Part shown: positions 25,243 to 32,871 of the stretch, piece after piece
Layout: every line of letters begins with the position of its first letter
How positions within the stretch are numbered: position 1 is the stretch's first letter
Assembly (NCBI GenBank): GCA_030813035.1
Contig: JAUSTV010000011.1
Source of the DNA: Bacillus_BA fengqiuensis
GTDB taxonomy: Bacteria > Bacillota > Bacilli > Bacillales > Bacillaceae_H
Strand: one strand, 5' to 3'
DNA length: 64,000 nucleotides
Translations under genes and position numbers: made by a program
Notes under the pieces: model-generated
What the model was told of the DNA's origin: nothing
The model's database searches: none
The model's input: the letters and a program-made list of their open reading frames with translations, nothing else

Positions 25243-26427
25243 TTAGTGTTGTACGAGGCTGAACAGACCTTTAATATGTGACAAATAACGAACGTTACTT
25301 GCTTCTTTCATTAAAGTAGCCGGTAAGCCTTTAAGTGGAGTTTCATTTGCTCCAATTGTAGCAACCGCATCTTTACGACCTAAGCTTGCAAGTGTACCAG
25401 AGTTTACTGGAGCAAACTTTTCAAATGTTTTATCTTGTAAGTATGCGAATAGGTTGTATCCAACAAGTTCACCCATTTGCCATGCGTTTTGTGCTGTAGG
25501 TGCGTATGGACGGCCGCCTTCTTCAGGGAAGGCAACAGCGCTGTCACCAACGACAAATACGTCGCTGTGGGAAGTAGATTGAAGATATTCATTAACCGTT
25601 GCACGGCCGCGGTCTACAGCAAGCCCAGATTGGCCCACTAGCGGGTTACCTTGAACTCCACCTGTCCAAACGAACGTGTTAGCAACGATTTTTTGGCCAT
25701 CTTTTAAGTCGATTTCATTTCCGTTAACATTCGTTACAGGAAGACCTGTCAAGAATTGAACGCCGCGCTTTTCTAAACTAGCCGTTGCACGCTCGATTAA
25801 ATGATCAGGTAAAACCGGAAGAATTTTTGGACCAGCTTCTACAAGCATGATTTTCAATTCTTTTGGATCTACGCCGTACTGTTTAGCCACTTTCGGCATG
25901 TGGTCAACAATTTCACCAACCAATTCAACGCCGGTTAAGCCGCCGCCGCCGATTAGAATTGTTGCATCCGCTTCATTTTTCGTTTTCGCATATTCACGGA
26001 TGCGGTCTTCGATATGATTGTAAACTTTGTTTGCATCAGCAACAGATTTTAACACCATGCTGTGCTCTTCAAGTCCTGGAATACCGAAGTAAGCCGTTGT
26101 ACTTCCTAAACCGACCACAAGGGCATCGTATGATAAAGTAGAACCGTCAGAAAGCTTTACTTCTTTGTTATCTGCTGAAAAAGTTTCAACCTTTGCGATT
26201 TTAAGATCGATATCTTTTCCTTTGAAAAGTTTCGCTAAAGGTAAAGCAACTGCTCCTTCAGAAGTAGTGCCACCTGCAAGGCGATGTAATTCCGTGATGA
26301 TTTGGTGTGTCGGGTATTGGTTTATTACCGTAATCTTCGCTTCAGCTTTATTTAAGTATTTACGAGCGGTTAAAGCAGTTAAAAGTCCACCATAACCTGC
26401 ACCTAAGATGACAATATGTTTTGACAT
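25243..26427 (-). CDS. ndh: Type II NADH dehydrogenase (NADH:menaquinone oxidoreductase)
   Basis: The 394-residue product is a flavoprotein with two dinucleotide-binding folds: GAGYGG at residues 9-14 for FAD and ILIGGGGLTGVELVGEI near 156-172 for NADH. VFVVGDSAVA and PTAQNAWQMGELVGYNL are further family blocks. A C-terminal amphipathic helix (LKGLPATLMKEASNVRYLSHIKGLFSLVQH) should attach it to the membrane. It feeds electrons from NADH to menaquinone without pumping protons. It follows the DUF1641 gene by 43 bases, as in the yjlC-ndh (yjlD) operon of B. subtilis. Confidence 0.94.
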   Translation of the reverse strand: MSKHIVILGAGYGGLLTALTARKYLNKAEAKITVINQYPTHQIITELHRLAGGTTSEGAVALPLAKLFKGKDIDLKIAKVETFSADNKEVKLSDGSTLSYDALVVGLGSTTAYFGIPGLEEHSMVLKSVADANKVYNHIEDRIREYAKTKNEADATILIGGGGLTGVELVGEIVDHMPKVAKQYGVDPKELKIMLVEAGPKILPVLPDHLIERATASLEKRGVQFLTGLPVTNVNGNEIDLKDGQKIVANTFVWTGGVQGNPLVGQSGLAVDRGRATVNEYLQSTSHSDVFVVGDSAVAFPEEGGRPYAPTAQNAWQMGELVGYNLFAYLQDKTFEKFAPVNSGTLASLGRKDAVATIGANETPLKGLPATLMKEASNVRYLSHIKGLFSLVQH

Positions 26428-26470
26428 AGTTTACTCCCCCGTATTTTTACTAAGTTGAATATAGAATGAA

Positions 26471-26908
26471 TTACTTATTGCGAGTTGCATTGATTTCAAG
26501 GTAAGCATTTACGAAACGGAAAAGCTTCTGCGCTTGCGGGTCTTTTAACATTCTTAAAAGACCGAAAAGGCCGATTACTTCATTGCTTTCCTCTGCGCGG
26601 TCTTTCGCTTCGATAGCAGTTGCTGCAATGTTTTTAACTGTGTCTGCTACAGGCTCTGCAATTTCTTTGATGGCGCTGACCGTATCATTCTTTAACACGT
26701 CATCAGTTGCGACTGATTGAGCAAAGTCATAAGACTTAGTTAAAACAGTTACAAGCTCCGTTAATTTTGGTAGCTGTTCTACAAGAGTTGTTAAAGAATC
26801 CTGAACCTCTGGCTTTAATAACTGATCAAGGATATCAAGTTGTTCTTGGCGAATGGACAAATTAACTGATTCTTGTTCAGGCTTTGTTTGAGTCAATGTT
26901 TGTGGCAT
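26471..26908 (-). CDS. yjlC: YjlC-like DUF1641 protein
   Basis: The 145-residue product is helical and soluble, with the DUF1641 core GLFGLLRMLKDPQAQKLFRFVNAYLE near its end. Its function is unknown, but it is regularly coded just before type II NADH dehydrogenase in Bacillus, as here. GGAGAATTAA lies before ATG 26908. A -35/-10 pair and a Rex-like box precede it. Confidence 0.9.
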   Translation of the reverse strand: MPQTLTQTKPEQESVNLSIRQEQLDILDQLLKPEVQDSLTTLVEQLPKLTELVTVLTKSYDFAQSVATDDVLKNDTVSAIKEIAEPVADTVKNIAATAIEAKDRAEESNEVIGLFGLLRMLKDPQAQKLFRFVNAYLEINATRNK

Positions 26909-26970
26909 ATTTAATTCTCCTCTGCGATAGTATTACTCCTAAATGTATGGGATTATGAATCCCCTTTCTT

Positions 26971-27000
26971 ATGATAACTCTAGCCGACTAAAAAACTCAA
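26971..27000 (-). promoter_or_regulatory. Promoter of yjlC-ndh
   Basis: On the minus strand TTGAGT (27000-26995) and TATCAT (26976-26971) are separated by 18 bases. The transcript would start about 50 bases before yjlC. Confidence 0.55.
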
Positions 27001-27006
27001 GAGGAT

Positions 27007-27024
27007 TCGTGAAATATTACACAA
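27007..27024. promoter_or_regulatory. Rex-type redox repressor site before yjlC-ndh
   Basis: TCGTGAAATATTACACAA agrees at 16 of 18 positions with the palindromic Rex site TTGTGAAATATTTCACAA. Rex senses the NADH/NAD ratio, and in B. subtilis it controls yjlC-ndh, so site and target fit each other. It lies just upstream of the predicted -35. Confidence 0.8.
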
Positions 27025-27056
27025 TATGCTCACATGAAATATCTTCATCTAGAAAA

Positions 27057-27107
27057 TGAAAAAACCTGCCCACTCTCCATCTGCGGAAAGGTGACAGGCT
27101 TTTTATT
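27057..27107 (-). terminator. Terminator of the nucleoside transporter gene
   Basis: On the minus strand AAAAAGCCTGTCACC pairs with GTGGGCAGGTTTTTT around a 16-base loop. It starts a few bases after the transporter stop codon. Confidence 0.78.
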
Positions 27108-27110
27108 AAA

Positions 27111-28292
27111 TTATAAAACAAAACTTACAATAATTGCCGATAACACACTTACTAAAGTAGCACCGTATAATAACTTTAATCCAAAGCGGGCCACAACGTT
27201 TCCTTGTTTTTCATTCAAGCCTTTTACCGCACCGGCAATAATACCGATCGATGAGAAGTTGGCAAAGGATACAAGGAAGACGGAAATGATGCCTAATGTA
27301 CGCGGGCTCATTTCAGGTGCAACTTTCGCTAAATCCATCATGGCAACGAATTCATTTGTGACGAGTTTAGTCGCCATAATGCCGCCGGCTGGAACGACTT
27401 CAGCAAGCGGGATACTCATGATGAAGGCGAAAGGAGCGAACACATACCCCAAAATTTGCTGGAAAGTGATTCCGAACGCTAAATCGAACACATTGTTGAT
27501 GGCTGCCATTAATGCCACGAAACCAATCAGCATGGCACCGACGATGATGGCTACTTTGAAGCCGTCCATAATGTATTCTCCCAGCATTTCAAAAAAGCTT
27601 TGTTTCTCTTCCTCTTGCACTTCTAAAATATCTTCACGGTCCTCTACTGTATAAGGGTTAATAACAGAAGCAATAATAAATCCGCCAAATAAATTGATGA
27701 CAATCGCTGTTACCACATATCTTGGTTCAATCATGGTCATGTAAGCACCGACGATCGACATCGAAACCGTTGACATCGCGGAAGCACATAATGTGTATAA
27801 ACGGTGGGGCGGCAATTGGCCGAGCTGTTTTTTCACAGTAATAAATACTTCTGATTGCCCAACCATGGCAGAAGCGACTGCGTTATACGACTCCAATTTA
27901 CCCATTCCATTGATCTTGCTTAAGATCAACCCAATTCCTCTCATGATGAAAGGAAGAATTTTGAAATACTGAAAAATACCAATTAAAACAGAAATGAATA
28001 CGATCGGGAGCAGTACGCCCAGGAAAAAAGACATTTGTCCTTCATTGGCGATTCCACCGAAGACAAAGTTGATTCCTTCAGCCGCATAGGCTAAAAGTTT
28101 TTCGAAAACCTTCGCAATTCCCGTAATGAGCACCAAGCCAAATTTCGTATTTAGCAATACATAGGCTAACAATAACTGAATAACTACCATAATAATGATC
28201 GGTTTATATTTAATGTTTTTTCGATCGTTGCTGGCTGCAAACGCTAACCCAAGTACGACGAACAATCCTAAAATTGAAATTAAATATTGCAT
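27111..28292 (-). CDS. NupC-type concentrative nucleoside transporter
   Basis: The 393-residue membrane protein belongs to the CNT family: NKFG-like LLNTKFGLVLITGIAKVFEKLLAYAAEGINFVFGG, then GKLESYNAVASAMVGQSEVFITVKKQLGQLP (about 137-167), STVSMSIVGAYMTMIEPRYVV, PAGGIMATKLVTNEFVAM and FANFSSIGIIAGAVKGLNEKQ are conserved blocks. It imports nucleosides with a cation. It lies 117 bases downstream of the cytidine deaminase gene on the same strand, which fits uptake followed by deamination of (deoxy)cytidine. GGAGG precedes ATG 28292. Confidence 0.93.
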   Translation of the reverse strand: MQYLISILGLFVVLGLAFAASNDRKNIKYKPIIIMVVIQLLLAYVLLNTKFGLVLITGIAKVFEKLLAYAAEGINFVFGGIANEGQMSFFLGVLLPIVFISVLIGIFQYFKILPFIMRGIGLILSKINGMGKLESYNAVASAMVGQSEVFITVKKQLGQLPPHRLYTLCASAMSTVSMSIVGAYMTMIEPRYVVTAIVINLFGGFIIASVINPYTVEDREDILEVQEEEKQSFFEMLGEYIMDGFKVAIIVGAMLIGFVALMAAINNVFDLAFGITFQQILGYVFAPFAFIMSIPLAEVVPAGGIMATKLVTNEFVAMMDLAKVAPEMSPRTLGIISVFLVSFANFSSIGIIAGAVKGLNEKQGNVVARFGLKLLYGATLVSVLSAIIVSFVL

Positions 28293-28409
28293 GTTGAACC
28301 TCCGCTAAGTTGTTATCATAGAAAAGAGAGCATATGGCCGTTGGAAAGGCATACAACATCCGTTCCAATGATTGGCATTCCTATTAATATCATTTAGTTT
28401 ACCCAGTAA

Positions 28410-28808
28410 TTATTGATGTAAATCTTGAGATGAGAAAAAACCGGGAAGCAGCTCTTGGATCGTGGTTTCATGCACATCTCCCTTTAAATTGGCTAAAATG
28501 ATGTTCGTATGCTCATCGCAAAATTCCGCCATCACTTGGCGGCATGCTCCGCATGGAGAAATGGGCCCGTCCGTATCACCGACAATTGCAATGGCCTTTA
28601 CGGCTTTTTCCCCATTTGCAACCGCTGTAAACAATGCCGTTCTTTCTGCACAGTTCGTTAATCCATACGATGCATTTTCAATATTGCATCCGCGGTAAAC
28701 GTTATCATTCTTTGTCAGGACCGCTGCGCCAACCTGGAAAGTGGAGTAGGGGGCATGTGCTTGTTTCCGGGCCTCGATGGCTTCGTTAATCAATGTTTGA
28801 ATCGTCAT
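28410..28808 (-). CDS. cdd: Cytidine deaminase
   Basis: The 132-residue product converts cytidine and deoxycytidine to uridine forms. The zinc site is clear: CNIENASYGLTNCAERTALF with the Cys ligand and the catalytic Glu, and SPCGACRQV with two Cys ligands, as in the Gram-positive tetrameric enzymes. I start at ATG 28808 after GGAGTG; the ATG at 28826 would add six residues with no site of its own. A cre-like site lies 135 bases upstream. Confidence 0.95.
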   Translation of the reverse strand: MTIQTLINEAIEARKQAHAPYSTFQVGAAVLTKNDNVYRGCNIENASYGLTNCAERTALFTAVANGEKAVKAIAIVGDTDGPISPCGACRQVMAEFCDEHTNIILANLKGDVHETTIQELLPGFFSSQDLHQ

Positions 28809-28942
28809 TTCGTTCACTCCGTTCATATGGATGTAATAATAATGGTTTATCTTTAAATTGAAACGTCATCAACAGCGTCTTGCTGTCCATTGAATGGCAG
28901 AAAATCACTTTCTATAATAGCCACTGCAAAATTTACGCGATA

Positions 28943-28956
28943 TGATAGCGGTTTCA
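28943..28956. promoter_or_regulatory. Catabolite-responsive element (cre) upstream of cdd
   Basis: TGATAGCGGTTTCA fits the CcpA consensus TGWNANCGNTNWCA at every fixed position. It lies 135 bases before the cdd start, so glucose repression of the cdd-nupC unit is likely. Confidence 0.7.
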
Positions 28957-29433
28957 ATTAATGCCAACTTGGCGATATCGAGAGAGAATCAGAAGTTTTA
29001 TCTATTTTAAGATTAATAACATAAAGGAGATTTGTTTCCAGCACTCCATCGTATGATGTCTGACCTCCGACAATAATACTATACTTGTAAAATGATCAAT
29101 TTTCAACTATAAAAAAAGAGAGAAAGGAAGATTTTTTATAATCGTTTTGTTTTCTTTCGTGTTTTTTGTGTGGAGAGTAAGAAAAAGACGAAAGCTAAAG
29201 AAGCGTTGGTATTTTTTGTGCTGTAAGGATGAAAAAGGACGAACTATCCAAACTGAAAGGGTCATAACGCAAAAAGGAGAAGCCAAATGTCCTTCCTTCT
29301 TACTTTGGAAAGACGAAAAAAGAAATGCTGAAATATTCGGAGGAAAATGAGTTTTTTTCCTTTTAATGCAAACCAACACAAAAATATGGTAATGTTAAGA
29401 AGTGTTTAAACAGCAATAAGGAGGCTATTTCAT
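28957..29433. other. Intergenic stretch without a supported gene
   Basis: About 475 bases of A/T-rich sequence between the divergent cdd and ASCH genes. Several short frames exist on both strands, for example around 29147-29350, but they have biased composition, no proper ribosome binding site and no recognisable product. GAGG at 29422-29425 belongs to the next gene. Confidence 0.4.
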
Positions 29434-29784
29434 ATGACAACTCAAAACGAAAACAATGCGTTACCGCCTAAAACCTGTACAATCGAACGTCTCGTTACTC
29501 TTCCGGAAGACGTCGAAAAAGTACTGGCAGGACAAAAAACAGCTACTCGCCGTAACGGCAGATATGCGGATATTGGTGAAATCATGACTCTAAATGACAA
29601 GGATTTTGTCGTTGAACGTGTATACTCCCAATCTCTTGGCGAGTTGACCGATGAGCATGCCCGCCAGGAAGGATATGAAAGCGTGGAGGAGTACAAGCAA
29701 TCCATCTTATCCATCCATCCCGGAATGCCTTGGCTTCCGCAAATGAGAGTATGGGTTCATGAGTTTCGCGCCGTTGAAAAATAA
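29434..29784 (+). CDS. ASCH-domain protein
   Basis: The 116-residue product has an ASCH (PUA-like) fold: TIERLVTLPEDVEKVLAGQKTATRRNGRYADIGEIMTLNDKDFVVERVY with the typical Lys-x-x-Thr-x-R-R segment near residues 33-41, then LTDEHARQEGYESVEEYKQSI. Such domains bind RNA or modified nucleosides; the target is unknown. AAGGAGG precedes ATG 29434. It may be cotranscribed with the membrane protein 12 bases downstream. Confidence 0.82.
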   Translation: MTTQNENNALPPKTCTIERLVTLPEDVEKVLAGQKTATRRNGRYADIGEIMTLNDKDFVVERVYSQSLGELTDEHARQEGYESVEEYKQSILSIHPGMPWLPQMRVWVHEFRAVEK

Positions 29785-29796
29785 TCTGACGAAACC

Positions 29797-30237
29797 ATGA
29801 GCATCGGGTATAAACTTCTTTTGTATATACATATCTCAAGTGTTATTCTGTCCATCGGGCCGTTTATCGTCCTTCTTCCGATGATTGGTAAATTACGCTC
29901 TGCCCAGGGGCCGGTGCAAGGGATCTACCTCGATGCTTTCCGGTTTGTCATCAGGCTCTCCAAGCATGCGGGACATGTATTAGTCGCTTCGGGAATCTTG
30001 CTTGTCATTGCCGGTCCCTGGTCGTGGGGAGCGTCTTGGATTGTAGCGACGATTTTCATTTTAGTGAGCTCTTTGTTTTTTCTTGCTCGTGCCTTCTCGC
30101 CGGCAATCCGGAAAATTGAGGAACGCAGTCAGGAGAAGAATGCTGCGGTACGAACGCTTCACCGCGCGATTTGGATGTATCTTTTCCTTTTAATGGCGAT
30201 GCTGTGGTTTATGGTGGCAAAGCCAGTGCTATGGTAA
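29797..30237 (+). CDS. Four-helix membrane protein, DUF2269-like
   Basis: The 146-residue product has four hydrophobic helices. It begins YKLLLYIHISSVILSIGPFIVLLPMIGKLR and has conserved-looking histidines in helices (His 12, His 57, His about 122), a pattern seen in DUF2269-like proteins that may bind heme or metal. No clear ribosome binding site precedes ATG 29797, so translation may be coupled to the upstream ASCH gene. Function unknown. Confidence 0.65.
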   Translation: MSIGYKLLLYIHISSVILSIGPFIVLLPMIGKLRSAQGPVQGIYLDAFRFVIRLSKHAGHVLVASGILLVIAGPWSWGASWIVATIFILVSSLFFLARAFSPAIRKIEERSQEKNAAVRTLHRAIWMYLFLLMAMLWFMVAKPVLW

Positions 30238-30271
30238 AGGGAAATTGAATGTCAGAAGATAAAGAAATGAG

Positions 30272-30306
30272 AGGCAGGGGGCTGGACATATCCCCCTGCC
30301 TTTTTT
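30272..30306 (+). terminator. Terminator of the ASCH / membrane protein unit
   Basis: AGGCAGGGGG (30272-30281) pairs with CCCCCTGCC(T) (30292-30301) and is followed by T. It is a strong rho-independent signal 35 bases after the stop. Confidence 0.88.
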
Positions 30307-30387
30307 GAAGACATCGGCTTCTTACGTAAGGAGAAATCACTTTCTATACCTTTGAGTTATTTTTTATAACAAGCCAGGCTTTACATT

Positions 30388-30522
30388 TTACTCACTTGAC
30401 TGCGTCGTATTGAAAAACTCTATTTCCTTGACATCAGCCTCTTTTATTTTTTCCTTCTTGCCCATTGTTTCATCAGACTCGTAGCTTAATTTAAAAGGTT
30501 CCTTATTTTGCTCTTTTTTCAT
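30388..30522 (-). CDS. Hypothetical small protein (44 aa), Lys/Glu-rich
   Basis: An open frame of 44 codons on the minus strand starts at ATG 30522 with a good site (GAGGTGAT) and ends at TAA (complement 30388-30390). It reads MKKEQNKEPFKLSYESDETM, continues in a Lys/Glu-rich stretch, and ends EFFNTTQSSE. There is no membrane segment or Cys. I do not recognise it. It lies between a terminator and the divergent chemoreceptor gene and would be transcribed alone. Confidence 0.55.
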   Translation of the reverse strand: MKKEQNKEPFKLSYESDETMGKKEKIKEADVKEIEFFNTTQSSE

Positions 30523-30733
30523 CTGGGAATCACCTCGTTTACATCGTTCCAACTTTTACTATTATTTATTCAAAACCTTTACTTTGCATTTTTTGTTTGT
30601 CCTAGTCACAAGAACCGTTCTCTAAAGTTCCAGATAATCTTGTGTGGAAGGGTTTTCCTCTCTTGTTATTCTAGTTCCAAATTACTATAATTAAAATCAG
30701 TGTGTGTTTAGAAATTTCATCGAGGAGGACAAC

Positions 30734-32746
30734 ATGGAAAGAGAAAAATCTACCAGGAAGATCTCAGCTAAGAGAAACCAACTGTTGAGAAAAGGATCGC
30801 TGAGAAGGAAGCTTATTCTATCTTTTACCCTTGTTTTACTAATACCCAGCATCATCATTGGATTAGCATCTTATGAAAGTGCGGAAACGAATTTGAGGGA
30901 AGAGATTACATCCAGCGCAAGTGAAAACGTTCAGCTTCTTAATAGTTTAATAGATGCAACAATCCAGTCGAAAAAAGACCAAGCCGATTTTTTGGCATCC
31001 AGATTCAATCAGGATTTGTTCCAAGACCCTGCATACGGAGAGCTTCGTACACAACTAAAGGATTTTTATGATACGACAGAAGGATTGGTCATGGTGTATG
31101 TCGGTACGTCAGATGGGAAGATGATTGATGAGCCTGTTTTTGAAAGAGCATCCGATTACGATCCGAGAGAGAGACCCTGGTATCAAGAAGCGATGGAGCA
31201 TAAAGGCGATGCGGTAGTCACGGCACCTTACGTGGATGCAGCCACAGGGAAATATGTGGTCACTGTCGCGTCCACGTTGAAAGATGGCAGCGGGGTTGTA
31301 GGATTTGATGTCGAGGTAGCAAATCTTCAAAAAACGATTTCACAAGCCAAAATAGGCGAAAAAGGCTATCCTTTTGTTTTGGATGCCAATCAGAAAATCG
31401 CCTTTCACCCATCAATGGAGCCGGGAAGTGAATTGCCTTCCGATATAACGGGGCGTATGTCGCAAGCGGCTGAAGGAAAATTTACTTATGAGATTGACGG
31501 GATATCCAAACAAATGATGTTCGTCACGAATCCAACGACTGGGTGGAAAATAGCGGGGACGATGGATCAGTCTGAAGCACGGGAGACCGCTGAACCTATT
31601 TTGGATATGATGTTATGGGTCATTGCCATGATGATCGTCGTCGGCGGTTTCTTCGTCTTTCTTGTTATTCGCTCTATTATGAAACCGATTAGACAGATGG
31701 CAGCTGTGACGAAAAAAGTAAGTGAAGGGGACTTAACAGAACAAGTTGAAGTGGTGGCCAATGATGAAATCGGACAATTGGGAACGAGCTTCAACCATAT
31801 GCTTTATTCGCTTCGGGAGCTTTTGGCGAAGATCAATCAGTCAGCCCAACACTTAGCGGCTTCAACCCAGCAGCTGAATGCCGGTTCGGAGCAAACGGCC
31901 CAAACGACGAAAGAAGTAACAATTGCGATTCAAGAAGTGGCATCCGGTTCGGAAGTACAAATGACGAGTGCGGAGGAATCGGCACGCGCAATGGAGGAAA
32001 TTTCAGCCGGTGTTCAACGAATCGCGGAGAGTTCAAGCCTCGTCTCAGATTCTTCTATTACAGCATCTAAAAATGCCAGTGAAGGGAATGCCGTGCTAGA
32101 AGAAGTGATGGCACAAATGCGATCAATTAATCAGTCTGTACAAGAGGGCGGTTCACTTGTTAAACTTCTCGGGAATCACTCGCAGCAAATTGGACGCATT
32201 ATTGAGGTCATTACCCAAATTTCCGATCAAACGAATTTGCTGGCTTTAAATGCTGCGATTGAAGCTGCACGAGCGGGAGAACATGGAAGGGGATTTGCGG
32301 TCGTGGCCGATGAAGTAAGAAAATTAGCCGAGGAATCGAAACAATCGGCCAATCAAATCGCAAACCTTATTAGGACGGTTCAAGAGGATACAGATAGAGC
32401 CGTAGCAGTGATGGCGGAAGGGGAAGAAAAAGCGGCAAGCGGTCTGCAAATTGTCGATACGGCAGGCCAATCATTCCAGGCTATTCTTCACTCCATCCAG
32501 CAAGTAACAGGAGAAATTCAAGAGATTGCCGCAACTTCTCAAGAAATGTCGGCAAGTACAGAGGAAATTACAGCATCTGTTGAGGAAGTGGCAAGCATTG
32601 CAAGCGAGGCTGCTGCCAGCACAAACCAAGTCGCTGCCTCTGCTCATACACAGTTAGAATCCATCCAGCAAATCACTCAGTCTATTCATGAATTAAGCAA
32701 GCTCGCATTGGATTTACAAGATACGGTGAATCGATTTAAAATGTAG
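30734..32746 (+). CDS. Methyl-accepting chemotaxis protein with extracellular dCache sensor
   Basis: The 670-residue chemoreceptor has a basic N-terminus, a first membrane helix (about residues 27-47), an outer double-Cache sensor (about 48-290; the segment YDPRERPWYQEAMEHKGDAVVTAPYVDAATG is typical), a second helix (about 295-318), a HAMP domain and a long cytoplasmic signalling coiled coil whose tip reads IIEVITQISDQTNLLALNAAIEAARAGEHGRGFAVVADEVRKLAEES. It senses small molecules outside the cell and signals to CheA. I start at ATG 30734 after GAGGAGG; the open frame extends ten codons further upstream to GTG 30704 without a site. Confidence 0.95.
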   Translation: MEREKSTRKISAKRNQLLRKGSLRRKLILSFTLVLLIPSIIIGLASYESAETNLREEITSSASENVQLLNSLIDATIQSKKDQADFLASRFNQDLFQDPAYGELRTQLKDFYDTTEGLVMVYVGTSDGKMIDEPVFERASDYDPRERPWYQEAMEHKGDAVVTAPYVDAATGKYVVTVASTLKDGSGVVGFDVEVANLQKTISQAKIGEKGYPFVLDANQKIAFHPSMEPGSELPSDITGRMSQAAEGKFTYEIDGISKQMMFVTNPTTGWKIAGTMDQSEARETAEPILDMMLWVIAMMIVVGGFFVFLVIRSIMKPIRQMAAVTKKVSEGDLTEQVEVVANDEIGQLGTSFNHMLYSLRELLAKINQSAQHLAASTQQLNAGSEQTAQTTKEVTIAIQEVASGSEVQMTSAEESARAMEEISAGVQRIAESSSLVSDSSITASKNASEGNAVLEEVMAQMRSINQSVQEGGSLVKLLGNHSQQIGRIIEVITQISDQTNLLALNAAIEAARAGEHGRGFAVVADEVRKLAEESKQSANQIANLIRTVQEDTDRAVAVMAEGEEKAASGLQIVDTAGQSFQAILHSIQQVTGEIQEIAATSQEMSASTEEITASVEEVASIASEAAASTNQVAASAHTQLESIQQITQSIHELSKLALDLQDTVNRFKM

Positions 32747-32778
32747 TCTTGTAAAGACTTCCATATTGATTACGTTTA

Positions 32779-32816
32779 AAAAGGAGAATCGCTTTTTTCA
32801 GCGGTTCTTCTTTTTT
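32779..32816 (+). terminator. Terminator of the chemoreceptor gene
   Basis: AAAGGAGAATCGC pairs with GCGGTTCTTCTTT with two mismatches around TTTTTTCA, followed by T. It lies 33 bases after the stop. Confidence 0.7.
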
Positions 32817-32871
32817 AATGTTACATTATTGATAGCTGCGATATTTGAATCCGAAAAAGAGGTGAGGTCAT

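Noticed and set aside
27034..27654. 206-residue open frame on the plus strand opposite the nucleoside transporter gene
   Set aside because: It is the shadow of a real CNT-family gene on the minus strand; composition is odd, and no ribosome binding site or known domain is present.
29147..29350. 67-residue plus-strand frame rich in Lys and Arg before the ASCH gene
   Set aside because: TTG start without a ribosome binding site, biased A-rich composition, and an equally open frame on the other strand; no family resemblance.
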